A DNA stretch of 61,683 bases from Alphaproteobacteria bacterium (GTDB taxonomy: Bacteria > Pseudomonadota > Alphaproteobacteria > Rhizobiales > Xanthobacteraceae): positions 1-61,683 of the forward strand of contig WQYW01000007.1 of NCBI GenBank assembly GCA_009781045.1. The letters run 5' to 3'. The position numbers and the translations under genes are program-made. The notes beneath the pieces are model-generated. The model was not told the origin of the DNA. It saw only the letters and a program-made list of their open reading frames with translations, and made no database searches. Positions 1 to 9,046 of this stretch are shown one piece after another; position 1 is the stretch's first letter, and every line of letters begins with the position of its first letter.

Positions 1-498
1 CGGATTTTGCACCCGCCCCGTTCACCCGATGGGTGACAATCCGAGAGTGGCTGAATCAGTCCCAAAGCACTGTAAATGTTTGGCTTTCTCCGTCACGACG
101 GGCTGCCAACTGCCGTTTTTAGGTTCATCCATTAGGCGAGGCCTCGCCAACCGGGACAATCGTCAATCTCTTCTCCTCCGCATTCCAAATATTTGCGTAA
201 ATCGCGCCAACTCGTTTTCAGGGTCATCACCGAAGGAGGAACCGCACCTTCGGTCGATCACTGCGGATTTGTAACGCCGGCAACAAAAGGCGAATAAAAA
301 CAAAAGAAGAGGACAAAGGGGCAGGGAGCGCACACAGAAAGCGCAGCAGGCGCGTTGGTCCCGCGCACTGCGGACCGCACAAGACTGTCTGGCCATCTGC
401 CTTCGGCCTTCTGACCTTTGGTGCCACGCGTCTCAGGTCACAGGGGGGGACGGGCAGCCGGCAGTGGAGCCAGGAGGCTTGCCCGATCACGGTTTCCC
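1..498. other. intergenic stretch, no gene supported
   Basis: This stretch lies downstream of hpnH, which ends at 499 on the minus strand. Only short overlapping reading frames of low-complexity composition occur, and none has a convincing ribosome binding site or a recognisable motif. There is no tRNA-like fold or strong hairpin. The neighbour on its left is outside the window. Confidence 0.5.
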
Positions 499-1593
499 TC
501 AAGTCGCGGAGGCGCCGGTTTCAGTCGGTTTCAGAAACTGTGCCGGGCGCTGCTTCGACAGATCGATCTCGGGTGCCATCGGGCCTGAGGTCTGGATACC
601 GCGCAATGCCACCATGGCGAGTTTCAGCGGATTGTTCAGCGAGGCGTTGGCCGCAGTCGGCTCATAGCCGCAATGGGCCATGCAGTTGGCGCATTTCTCA
701 TAGCGGCCGGTGCCATAGGAGTCCCAGTCGGTGGTCTCCATCAATTCCTTGAAGCTTTTGGCGTAGCCCTCGCCGATCAGGTAGCAGGGCTTCTGCCAGC
801 CGAAAATATTGCGTGCCGGCATGCCCCAGGGTGTACACATGAACTGCTGGTTGCCGGCGAGGAAGTCGAGAAACAGGCTGGAATGCATCAGATTCCAGCG
901 CTTGCCCTTGCCGCGGGCAAAGACCTCGCGAAACAGCGTCTTGGTCTTGGTGCGGTTGAGGAAGTGTTCCTGGTCCTGCGCCCGCTCATAGGCATAGCCT
1001 GGTGCGATCGAGACCCCGACACCGAGTTCGGCGGTGAAATCGAGAAACTTTGCGATCTCCTCAGCCGGATAGCCATCGAACACGGTGCAGTTGACGCTGA
1101 CGGCAAGGCCGCGCTTCTTGGCCGCTTTGATGCCGGCCACGGCGCGGTCGAAGACGCCTTCCTGCGATACCGCCTTGTCATGGTGGTCGCGCAGACCGTC
1201 GAGATGGACCGACAGGAAGAGATAGGGCGAGGGCTGGAACAGATCGAGCTTTTTCTCCAGCAGCAGCGCGTTGGTGCACAGGGAGACGAATTTCCTGCGC
1301 GCCACCAGACCGCTTACGATTTCGCCGATTTCCTTGTGGATCAGGGGCTCGCCGCCGGGAATCGCCACCACCGGCGCGCCGCATTCTTCGGCAGCGTCGA
1401 AACATTCCTGGGGGCTTAAGCGACGGTCGAGGATGGCGTCGGGATAATCAATCTTGCCACAGCCGGAGCAGGCGAGATTGCAGCGGAACAGCGGTTCCAG
1501 CATCAGAACCAGGGGATAGCGTTTGCGGCCCTTCAGCTTCTGCTTGATCAGATAGCTGCCGATACGCATTTCCTTATAGAAGGGGATAGCCAT
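499..1593 (-). CDS. hpnH: HpnH, radical SAM adenosyl-hopane synthase
   Basis: HpnH joins a 5'-deoxyadenosyl radical to diploptene to make adenosylhopane, the first step toward side-chain-extended hopanoids. The 364-residue protein has the usual family length. The radical SAM cysteines are C38, C42 and C45 (CNLACSGC), followed by an IPGGEPL motif near residue 99 that belongs to the SAM-binding face. A C-terminal cysteine cluster (CANCMAHCG, near residue 310) matches the family. The N-terminal start MAIPFYKEMR is typical of HpnH. It lies 48 bp downstream of ispH on the same strand, and hpnN and hpnO are nearby, so this is a hopanoid neighbourhood. Squalene-hopene cyclase and hpnG are not in the window. 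Confidence 0.95.
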   Translation of the reverse strand: MAIPFYKEMRIGSYLIKQKLKGRKRYPLVLMLEPLFRCNLACSGCGKIDYPDAILDRRLSPQECFDAAEECGAPVVAIPGGEPLIHKEIGEIVSGLVARRKFVSLCTNALLLEKKLDLFQPSPYLFLSVHLDGLRDHHDKAVSQEGVFDRAVAGIKAAKKRGLAVSVNCTVFDGYPAEEIAKFLDFTAELGVGVSIAPGYAYERAQDQEHFLNRTKTKTLFREVFARGKGKRWNLMHSSLFLDFLAGNQQFMCTPWGMPARNIFGWQKPCYLIGEGYAKSFKELMETTDWDSYGTGRYEKCANCMAHCGYEPTAANASLNNPLKLAMVALRGIQTSGPMAPEIDLSKQRPAQFLKPTETGASAT

Positions 1594-1641
1594 TACGGGT
1601 TTCTTTCCGACTGTTTGGGCAATATTTCGGGTTCCAAGGGG

Positions 1642-2568
1642 TCAGGCTTCGACCAGTTCGGCCGGAAGCGCGAATTCGATATTTTCCTTGCGGCCGGGCA
1701 GCACCGAGACCTTGACCGGTCCGATGCGCCGGAGGGCCGCAATGACGTCGTCGACCAGAACTTCGGGAGCCGAGGCTCCGGCGGTGATGCCGACCGCGCC
1801 TGCATTCGTCAACCAGCCGGGGTCGAGTTCGCTGCCATCGGCAATCAGGTAGCTGGGCACGCCGGCCTCGGTGCCAATCTCCCGCAGGCGATTGGAATTG
1901 GAGCTGTTGGCGGCACCCACCACCAGGATCACATCGACCAGGCGTGCCATCTCCCGGACTGCCGTCTGGCGGTTCTGGGTGGCGTAACAGATGTCGCGGA
2001 TATCCGGTCCCTGAAGGTCTGTAAAGCGCGTCTTCAGCGCGGCAATGATCTCCTTGGTGTCGTCGACCGACAGGGTGGTCTGGGTAATATAGGCAATCGG
2101 TGTGTCCTGCGGCAGGGTCAGCGCCATCACATCGTCAACATTCTGCACCAGCCGCACCGGCTCCGGCAGTTGGCCCATGGTGCCCTCGACTTCGGGATGG
2201 CTGGCATGCCCGATCAGGACCAGGGTGCGACCCTGCGCCATGTAGCGTTTGCCCTGGTTGTGTACCTTGCGGACCAGGGGGCAGGTGGCATCCAGCACCG
2301 GGAGATTGCGGTTTGAAGCTTCCTCCTCGACACTGCGGGCCACGCCATGGGCGCTGAAGATGGTGACGGCATGGGGCGGGATTTCGGAGAGTTCTTCGAC
2401 GAAGATCGCCCCTTTGCTCTTGAGGCTCTCAACGACATATTTGTTATGCACGATCTCGTGACGCACATAGATCGGCGGCCCATGTTTTTCCAGGGCGCGC
2501 TCCACGATCTCGCATGCCCGCACCACGCCGGCGCAGAAGCCGCGCGGTTGCGCCAGAAAAACGTCCAT
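1642..2568 (-). CDS. ispH: IspH, 4-hydroxy-3-methylbut-2-enyl diphosphate reductase
   Basis: IspH catalyses the last step of the MEP isoprenoid pathway, reducing HMBPP to IPP and DMAPP with a [4Fe-4S] cluster. The three cluster cysteines are visible at C12 (QPRGFCAGV), C96 (LDATCPL) and C194 ([10 protein letters not shown]). The catalytic glutamate is E126 in [10 protein letters not shown]. The protein is 308 residues, the normal length. I chose the internal ATG at 2568 because [12 protein letters not shown] is the conserved N-terminus; the upstream in-frame extension is unlike the family. Its position beside hpnH suggests co-expression of isoprenoid precursor supply with hopanoid synthesis. 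Confidence 0.95.
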   Translation of the reverse strand: MDVFLAQPRGFCAGVVRACEIVERALEKHGPPIYVRHEIVHNKYVVESLKSKGAIFVEELSEIPPHAVTIFSAHGVARSVEEEASNRNLPVLDATCPLVRKVHNQGKRYMAQGRTLVLIGHASHPEVEGTMGQLPEPVRLVQNVDDVMALTLPQDTPIAYITQTTLSVDDTKEIIAALKTRFTDLQGPDIRDICYATQNRQTAVREMARLVDVILVVGAANSSNSNRLREIGTEAGVPSYLIADGSELDPGWLTNAGAVGITAGASAPEVLVDDVIAALRRIGPVKVSVLPGRKENIEFALPAELVEA

Positions 2569-3009
2569 TGGATGCCCGTTACGCAAGTTGCACAATCCTC
2601 GTTTAATTCTTCTGCGGCAAGCCACCTTGAGCCGCGCGTTTCACCACACCGGCGCATTTTAATAAAAGCCGCGCTTTTTTTTCCACGCTCCGGCCGGCAG
2701 GATGGCTCAAAACGGAGACGGTGAGGGCCTTGTGTCAAAAAAAAGCCCCAGAGAAAAGATGGATGCGTGGCAAAAAAGCCAGGTAATGGTGGCAAAAGGT
2801 AATATAATGACGCCAGGAGACATAAGGAAGCCGTTTCCCCCCTTATGGTTGTCACTTTACCTGCCGGAACTTGCGGCCTATCAGCGGTGCTGACGTTTTC
2901 GGGTTCCTTTCAGCCCCCTGAAGGGTTCCCGAAGAGCCAGGGGACCGTGAACGGTCCTCCGGCGGTCCCTCGAGCCGATTCTTCGGCGCGAGCTTGGCCC
3001 CGGGGCCAC
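2569..3009. other. divergent intergenic region between ispH and hpnN
   Basis: This region holds the divergent promoters of ispH (minus) and hpnN (plus). A perfect TATAAT occurs at 2803-2808 on the plus strand, 200 bp before hpnN, but I see no good -35 at 16-18 bp. An open frame extends hpnN upstream to 2845, but its translation (Pro- and Ser-rich) does not resemble an RND N-terminus, so I treat it as non-coding. Confidence 0.4.
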
Positions 3010-5622
3010 ATGATTAACATGGAAAGAGATGAAGTGCTGCAGAGTCTGGTCGTTGCGATTGTCAGGGTTTCGACGCGCCTTGCGCCTCTTGTTGTTGTTC
3101 TCGGGTTGTTGCTGGCGGTGGGCGCCACCCACTATGCGGTCCATCATTTCGACATCAACACCGATATCAATTCGCTGATCTCGGCCAATACCGACTGGCG
3201 CAAGCGCGACCAGCAGTTCGACCGCGCCTTCAACCGGGATGCCATGGTGCTCGGGGTGGTGGAGGCGGCCACCCCGGAAATGGCGGCGACGGCGGCCAAC
3301 GCGCTGGTGGAGCGGCTCAAGGACGACAGGACGAATTTCCTGTCGATGCAGCAACTGGGCAAAGGCGCATTCTTTGAGAAGAACGGACTATTGTTTGCGC
3401 CCCAGGCGGAGGTCGCCGAAATCACCGGGCAGCTGGAGGCGGCTGCACCGCTGGTCGAGACTCTGGCCGCAGACCCCTCGATTCGCGGCCTGACGGCGGC
3501 GCTGCAGCTCGGGGGCGCCGGTATCCTGCGCGGGCAGGTGACGCTGGATGCAGCAGCAAGGCCTTTCAACTATATCGCCGGGACCGTGGAAGGCGTGCTC
3601 AGGCAGGAGCAGGGGGCCTTCTCCTGGCGCGTGCTGGCAACCGGGGATGGCAGCGATTCCGATCGGCGGGCCTTTATCGAGTTTCGCCCCGTGCTCGAGT
3701 ACAATACGCTGGAGCCCGGCAAGGGTGCCAGCGACGCCATCCGTCGCGCCGCGCGGGAGCTTGATTTTGCAGGCCGATACCAGGCGCGCGTACGTCTGAC
3801 CGGACCAGTCCAGATCACCAATGAAGAAAATGCGACCGTGCAGGAAGGTGCGCTGGTCAATGGCATCGGCACCATCGTGGTGGTGCTGGTGATCCTGTGG
3901 CTGGCGCTGCGTTCCGCCAAGATCATCTTCGCGGTGTTCGTCAATCTCTTTGTCGGCCTGGCCCTCACCACCGCCGCCGGCCTGATGATGGTCGGCAAGC
4001 TCAATCTTCTGTCGGTGGCCTTCGCGGTGCTGTTTATCGGGCTGGGGGTTGATTTCGGCATCCAGTACAGCGTGCGCTACCGTTCCGAGCGCCATCAGCT
4101 CGACGATCTTTCCGAGGCGCTGGTGCTTGCCGCCAGGCGTTCGGCTGTCCCGCTGTCGCTGGCAGCAATGGCTACCGCAGCCGGCTTTCTCTGTTTCATG
4201 CCGACGGACTATTCCGGCATTGCCGAGCTTGGCCAGATCGCCGGCGTCGGCATGCTGGTGGCCTTTCTCTCCTCGATCACCCTGCTGCCGGCGCTGCTTC
4301 GACTGCTCAACCCGCCGGGGGAGAAGGAGCCGGTCGGCTATGCATTTCTGGCACCGCTCGATCGTCTGCTCGAGACCCACCGGATCCCGATCGTGGTCGG
4401 CACGCTGGCTCTGGTGGTGCTTGGCCTGCCGCTCCTCTATTTCATGAAGTTCGACTTCAATCCGATGAATCTGCGCAATCCGGCGGCGGAGTCGATCTCC
4501 ACCTTCCTCGATCTGCGCAAAGATCCGCAGCTTGGCGCCAACGCCATCACGGTTCTGACCACCTCGCCGCAGGAGGTAGAGAAGGTCGCCGCCCGACTGC
4601 TCAAAGTGAAGGAGGTGGCGGAGGTCCGCTCGCTCGAAAGTTTCGTGCCGGCCGACCAGGACGCCAAGCTGAAACTCATCGGCAAAGCCGCCGCCGTGCT
4701 CAAACCTGCGCTCAAGCCCGCCGAAATCGAGGCCCCGCCTTCCGACCAGGAAAATATCGAGGGGCTCAGGCTGGCCGCCGCGACCTTGCGCAAGGTGGCG
4801 GGCGAGGGGCAGGGCAGCGCTGGCGCCACGGCCGCAGGGCGGCTTGCAGATGCGCTGGAGCGGCTTGCAGCCGCCAGTCCCGCGACCCGTGATCAGGCCG
4901 AGCGGGTCTTCATCACGCCGATGAAGATCCTGTTCGCGGAGATCGCCAACCTGCTTGAGGCCTCACCCGTAACCCTGGAATCGCTGCCGGAGGAACTGGT
5001 CGGGGCCTGGAAAAGCAGGGATGGCCTGCTGCGGGTTGATGCCCTGCCCAGGGGCGACCCCAACGACAATGACACGCTGCGCCAGTTTGCCGCTGCGGTG
5101 CTGGCCGCGGAACCCACCGCCATTGGCGGCCCGGTGTCGATCCTGAAATCGGGCGATACCGTGGTCGAGGCCTTCGTCCACGCCGGCATTTATGCGCTGC
5201 TGGTGATCAGCCTCCTGTTGTGGCTGACATTGCGGCGCTTTTCCGACGTGTTGATGACCCTGGTGCCGCTTCTGGTGGCGGGCGCGGTAACCCTGGAGAT
5301 CTGCGTTCTGGTCGGGCTGCCGCTCAATTTCGCCAATATCGTCGCCTTCCCGCTGATGCTCGGTATCGGCGTCGCCTTCAAGATCTATTACGTGGTGGCC
5401 TGGCGCGGAGGCCATACCAACCTGCTGCAGACCAGCCTGACCCGGGCGATCTTTTTCAGCGCCCTGACGACCGCCACAGCCTTTGGCAGTCTGTGGCTGT
5501 CCAGTCATCCCGGGACATCGAGCATGGGCAAGCTTCTGGCCCTGTCGCTGGTGACCACGCTTGCCGCTGTGCTGCTGTTTCAGCCCGCTCTGATGGGCAA
5601 ACCCCGCGATGTCGGGGATTAG
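3010..5622 (+). CDS. hpnN: HpnN, RND-family hopanoid transporter
   Basis: HpnN is an inner-membrane RND (MMPL-like) exporter that moves hopanoids to the outer membrane. The 870-residue protein shows the RND layout: one N-terminal membrane segment (about residues 15-40), a large periplasmic loop, a block of five helices around residues 275-440, a second helix near 455-475, a second periplasmic loop, and a final helical block from about residue 720. Motifs such as LFIGLGVDFGIQYSVRYRSE and MLGIGVAFKIYYVV mark the conserved fourth helices of each half. I place the start at ATG 3010 (MINMERDE); 3019 is an alternative, and neither has a strong Shine-Dalgarno. Its last 160 bp are repeated in decayed form at 5800-5972. 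Confidence 0.9.
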   Translation: MINMERDEVLQSLVVAIVRVSTRLAPLVVVLGLLLAVGATHYAVHHFDINTDINSLISANTDWRKRDQQFDRAFNRDAMVLGVVEAATPEMAATAANALVERLKDDRTNFLSMQQLGKGAFFEKNGLLFAPQAEVAEITGQLEAAAPLVETLAADPSIRGLTAALQLGGAGILRGQVTLDAAARPFNYIAGTVEGVLRQEQGAFSWRVLATGDGSDSDRRAFIEFRPVLEYNTLEPGKGASDAIRRAARELDFAGRYQARVRLTGPVQITNEENATVQEGALVNGIGTIVVVLVILWLALRSAKIIFAVFVNLFVGLALTTAAGLMMVGKLNLLSVAFAVLFIGLGVDFGIQYSVRYRSERHQLDDLSEALVLAARRSAVPLSLAAMATAAGFLCFMPTDYSGIAELGQIAGVGMLVAFLSSITLLPALLRLLNPPGEKEPVGYAFLAPLDRLLETHRIPIVVGTLALVVLGLPLLYFMKFDFNPMNLRNPAAESISTFLDLRKDPQLGANAITVLTTSPQEVEKVAARLLKVKEVAEVRSLESFVPADQDAKLKLIGKAAAVLKPALKPAEIEAPPSDQENIEGLRLAAATLRKVAGEGQGSAGATAAGRLADALERLAAASPATRDQAERVFITPMKILFAEIANLLEASPVTLESLPEELVGAWKSRDGLLRVDALPRGDPNDNDTLRQFAAAVLAAEPTAIGGPVSILKSGDTVVEAFVHAGIYALLVISLLLWLTLRRFSDVLMTLVPLLVAGAVTLEICVLVGLPLNFANIVAFPLMLGIGVAFKIYYVVAWRGGHTNLLQTSLTRAIFFSALTTATAFGSLWLSSHPGTSSMGKLLALSLVTTLAAVLLFQPALMGKPRDVGD

Positions 5623-5799
5623 GCCGATCGGCAAGAGCGGCGTGTCGTGGCCTTGGATCCGGCCTAACCTGCCCGGTGGGACCAGGGGCAGCTCGAAATC
5701 CGGGAAAAATTGCGCCTCTGCGACCGGGATCCGGAAATAGAGCGAGGGTGGAAACGATCCGGCCCCTGGTGGACTGCGCACATCCAGCCCTGCCGCCGC

Positions 5800-5972
5800 G
5801 CCCTGACGACAGCCACCGCCTTTGGCAGTCTGTGGCTGTCGTCTGTGGCTGTCGGGTCATCCCGGGACATCGAGCATGGGCAAGCTTCCGGCCCCTGTCA
5901 CGGGTGGCCATGCCTGCCCCTGTGCTGCTGTTTCAGCCCGCTCTAATGGGCAACCCCCGCAATGTCGGGAAG
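5800..5972 (+). pseudogene. decayed partial copy of the hpnN 3' end
   Basis: The sequence from 5800 closely follows 5461-5620, the last 160 bp of hpnN. Shared blocks include GCCCTGACGAC, TTTGGCAGTCTGTGGCTGTC, CATCGAGCATGGGCAAGCTT and TTTCAGCCCGCTCTAATGGG. The copy carries substitutions, a small internal duplication of CTGTGGCTGTCG and frame-breaking changes, so it is not coding. It begins 178 bp after the hpnN stop codon. The C-terminal codons of the convergent DUF2147 gene overlap it on the other strand. It looks like the residue of a local duplication. Confidence 0.85.
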
Positions 5973-6542
5973 GAGGCAGATATCGCCCACATCAGGGTGC
6001 TCGGGGTCGGCGGGGCGGGCGGCCTTTGATCCAGCCGATCTGGGTGCCACAGGCGCGCCAGCGGTCCTGGGGGCCGCGCCCTTGCTGCCGGCTTTTGGTG
6101 CGGTTTTGGGCAGGCTGGGCGGGATCGGCGGTCCGACCCGGGTCCAGGTCTCACCGCCACAGAGGATGCCGAGAACACAGCCCTTGATCTCGAGCTGGTC
6201 GGTTCCGTGCGGGGTGATGGTGGAACTATAGGTCTTGCCGTCTTCGGCGTTATAGACCTCGCCCTCCCACTGGTCGTGGCCCGGAGTTTTCTTCATATTG
6301 AGCAGAACTGGCATGCCCAAAGTGGGCCGGCTCTGTTTTGCCACATCGGGATTGTGCTCATCAAGGCCAGCTTGTTGTTCCCACGCCACAACGCCCCACA
6401 TCGCGCCGTTGCATTCCGCAACCCGGACATGGGCAAAGCCGCCTTTTACCAGCCAGTCCCCGGTGGGATCGCTGGCGGCGGCGGGATTAACCCAAGCGAC
6501 GCTGGTTGCGAGAAAAATTCCGGTGTAAAGAGCCAAACGCAT
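5943..6542 (-). CDS. DUF2147-family secreted protein
   Basis: The 199-residue protein has a signal peptide (MRLALYTGIFLATSVAWVNPAAAS) and a DUF2147-like core with the usual features GDWLVKGGFAHVRVAEC, GVVAWEQQ, and W..G.VYNAEDGKTYSS. DUF2147 proteins are small periplasmic beta-barrel-like proteins of unknown role. The start at 6542 was chosen because the signal peptide begins there; the longer frame adds 32 residues of non-signal sequence. The C-terminal third is Pro/Ala-rich and low in complexity. The last ten or so codons lie antisense to the decayed hpnN copy, so the present C-terminus may have been created by that duplication. Confidence 0.75.
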   Translation of the reverse strand: MRLALYTGIFLATSVAWVNPAAASDPTGDWLVKGGFAHVRVAECNGAMWGVVAWEQQAGLDEHNPDVAKQSRPTLGMPVLLNMKKTPGHDQWEGEVYNAEDGKTYSSTITPHGTDQLEIKGCVLGILCGGETWTRVGPPIPPSLPKTAPKAGSKGAAPRTAGAPVAPRSAGSKAARPADPEHPDVGDICLLPDIAGVAH

Positions 6543-6667
6543 TGAGTGTTCCTTGCTGGTATCGACAAGCCGAAAGCTGTGCTTGCGAACATCGTCCGAA
6601 AAAGGGCAAAAGACCAAAACCCCCATTTTTCGGTTCACAACCTCTCCATCAACTGAAGTTATAGCGG

Positions 6668-8059
6668 ATGCAAACCCTTAATCCAGACCTTGCGCAGATG
6701 TTTGCCGAGCGGGAAGCCGAACGCAGCACCCTGCACACGCGTTTTCTCAATGACCAGCTCGTGCGGGTGCTGAAAACCATTGGTTATGATGTTGGTTTTC
6801 TTAAAGGGCAGGGGCAGTATCTGTTTGATCGCGCTGGTGCGCGCTATCTCGATCTGCTCAGCGGCTTCGGGGTGTTTGCGATCGGGCGCAATCATCCGAC
6901 CTTGCGCAGCGCGTTGAAGACTGTGATCGATGCCGATCTTCCCAATCTGGTGCAGCTCGATGTGTCGACCCTTGCGGGCATCCTTGCCGAGCGGCTGCTG
7001 AAATACGTTCCCTATCTCGACAAGGCGTTTTTTGTCAATTCGGGAACCGAGACGGTGGAGGCGGCGATCAAGTTCGCGCGCTGCGCCACCGGGCGGCCGG
7101 GAATGGTCTATTGTGATCATGGTTACCATGGCCTTACCTATGGCGCCTTGTCGCTGACCGGCGATGGCAATTTCCGCGACGGCTTCGAACCCCTGCTGCC
7201 CGGTTGTGTCCCGATTCCGTTCAATGATCTCGCCGCACTGGAGAAGGCGCTGTCGTCGCGCGATGTGGCCGGCTTCATCGTCGAGCCGATCCAGGGCAAG
7301 GGCGTCAACATGCCGAGCGACGAATTCCTGCCTGGTGCCGCTGCATTGTGCAAAAAATATGGCACGCTGTTCATCGCCGACGAGGTTCAGACCGGCATCG
7401 GCCGCACCGGCCGCTTCCTCGCCGTCGAGCACTGGAATGTCGAGCCCGACATGGTGCTGCTGTCGAAGTCGCTGTCCGGGGGGCACGTCCCGGTCGGCGC
7501 CCTGCTCACCCGCAAAGCCATCTTCGAGCGCATTTTCAACCAGATGGATCGTGCCGTGGTCCATGGCTCGACCTTCGGCAAGAACGACCTGGCGATGGCG
7601 GCCGGGATCGCCACCCTTGAGGTGATCGAGGCCGAAAAGCTGATTGAGGCGGCTTCAGTGCGGGGGGAGGCCCTGCTGGCGGCGCTGCGCCAGCTGGTCG
7701 ACGGCTACGAAATGCTCCGGGAAGTGCGCGGCAAGGGCCTGATGATCGGGATCGAATTCGGTCCGCCGAAATCGCTGCGTCTCAAGGCGGGCTGGACCAT
7801 GCTGGAGACCGCCAACAAGGGGCTGTTCTGTCAGCTGATTACCGTGCCGCTGTTCAAGGACCACAAGATTCTGACCCAGGTCGCCGGCCATGCCATGCAC
7901 ACCATCAAGCTTCTGCCCTCGCTGACCATTACCGAAGAAGATTGCAAATGGATCGCAACCTCCTTTGACGAGGTCATCGCCGGCAGTCACAAATTCCCCG
8001 GCGCGATCTGGTCCCTGGGCAAAAACCTGGTCGACAACGCGGTGCGGCGCTCGGCCTGA
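6668..8059 (+). CDS. hpnO: HpnO, hopanoid class III aminotransferase
   Basis: HpnO converts the bacteriohopane side-chain aldehyde to aminobacteriohopanetriol and depends on PLP. The 463-residue protein has the class III aminotransferase signature: a glycine-rich NSGTETVEAAIKFAR segment near 124, D238 in FIADEVQTGIGRTG contacting the PLP ring nitrogen, and the Schiff-base lysine K267 in LLSKSLSGGHVPVGA. Length and N-terminus fit HpnO better than ornithine or acetylornithine aminotransferases. The substrate call rests mainly on the hpnH and hpnN neighbours. It is divergent from the DUF2147 gene across a 125-bp gap. Confidence 0.85.
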   Translation: MQTLNPDLAQMFAEREAERSTLHTRFLNDQLVRVLKTIGYDVGFLKGQGQYLFDRAGARYLDLLSGFGVFAIGRNHPTLRSALKTVIDADLPNLVQLDVSTLAGILAERLLKYVPYLDKAFFVNSGTETVEAAIKFARCATGRPGMVYCDHGYHGLTYGALSLTGDGNFRDGFEPLLPGCVPIPFNDLAALEKALSSRDVAGFIVEPIQGKGVNMPSDEFLPGAAALCKKYGTLFIADEVQTGIGRTGRFLAVEHWNVEPDMVLLSKSLSGGHVPVGALLTRKAIFERIFNQMDRAVVHGSTFGKNDLAMAAGIATLEVIEAEKLIEAASVRGEALLAALRQLVDGYEMLREVRGKGLMIGIEFGPPKSLRLKAGWTMLETANKGLFCQLITVPLFKDHKILTQVAGHAMHTIKLLPSLTITEEDCKWIATSFDEVIAGSHKFPGAIWSLGKNLVDNAVRRSA

Positions 8060-8114
8060 TCTTCGCGGCCTTGTTGTTGTATCGAACGATAGGCTCACAC
8101 CAGGGAAATCCGCT

Positions 8115-8345
8115 ATGCCGCGCAACAAGGTGGCTGCCGTCCATACCATTGATCGCGTCGCGCGCGATCTTGGTGTCGATGTCGAGCGCATCTGGCAACT
8201 GGCTGATGGACTCGATACCGAGGACGGCGTGATTTGGGTCCACGGCCTTGATGACGATGGCGTCATGGCCTTCACCGACGACGGTATCGAGGAGGTCAGC
8301 AACCTCCTCGACGAATATGGTCGCGATCCTGAAACGAAAGCGTGA
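8115..8345 (+). CDS. small conserved-type protein, unknown function
   Basis: This encodes a 76-residue acidic protein. It starts MPRNKVAAVHTIDRVARDLG and looks like a short helical N-terminal module (DLGVDVERIWQLADGLD) followed by a beta-rich acidic part (GVIWVHGLDDDGVMAFTDDG) and a C-terminal helix. I do not recognise the family. The start ATG at 8115 was chosen because the upstream frame overlaps the hpnO 3' end. The spacing from hpnO is 55 bp, so co-transcription is possible. The frame after its TGA stays open for another 60 codons (see findings). Confidence 0.6.
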   Translation: MPRNKVAAVHTIDRVARDLGVDVERIWQLADGLDTEDGVIWVHGLDDDGVMAFTDDGIEEVSNLLDEYGRDPETKA

Positions 8346-8488
8346 GACGCGCGAGTTTCTGAACGTCTGAACAGACGGCGCGATGCGCTGGACGAAATCC
8401 TGCGCCTCCTCCCGCTGGCCGACAGGTGGTCGTATTCCTATCGGAAGGCGTGGCCGGAGTATGTTGGTGGCATGAAGGAGTTCTTCCT

Positions 8489-8836
8489 GTGGGTGAATGG
8501 TCCGACAATCCATGGGACAACGATGCTGCTGCAGACTGGTTCGGCAACCTGATGCACTCGACCCGCCTCCGCAACGCGTGGTGCGAGGGCATGAGGGCGG
8601 ATCCGGATGATGACAAAGGTGAGATCCGCTATGCAGCATCCTGGTTGTTCGTCCAACTGGGCCGCATTTATGTGTGGCCGATGGAGACTTTCGAAGCGGA
8701 TCTCGAATTGACGATCCGGGTACTTGAAGAGCTGCGCAGCAATCCGCGCCTTTCAGAAAGTGATCCGGATTCCTGGAAGGCGCGGATGGACGACTATATC
8801 GGCGAACTGGAGAAGCGCCGCCCGGTGGCCCGGTGA
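8489..8836 (+). CDS. DUF4259-like small protein
   Basis: The 115-residue protein starts GEWSDNPWDNDAAADWFGN after a GTG codon. This is the typical N-terminus of DUF4259 proteins (G.W...PF.ND.A.DW), whose function is unknown. The start GTG at 8489 sits 9 nt after an AAGGAG ribosome binding site at 8475-8480 and leaves a clean domain; the longer frame to 8426 adds unrelated residues. The rest is helical and acidic (ETFEADLELTIRVLEELRS). It lies in a run of small accessory genes. Confidence 0.65.
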   Translation: MGEWSDNPWDNDAAADWFGNLMHSTRLRNAWCEGMRADPDDDKGEIRYAASWLFVQLGRIYVWPMETFEADLELTIRVLEELRSNPRLSESDPDSWKARMDDYIGELEKRRPVAR

Positions 8837-9046
8837 CCCGCAAGGGCGGCACCGGGGTGACCGCAAAATCGATCGTGCTACATAACATGGTACCGCAAGC
8901 TGCCGCGTGTACAGGGCTGCTTAGCAGCGAGATGCGATCTCTCATGCCGCGGATCACGCAGCCGTGATCAGTTCGCCCGCCGGCGCGTGATACAGGGGAA
9001 CTCCAGGAACAGGATCATCTGCCACAACCTGGACGGGATTTTACCG

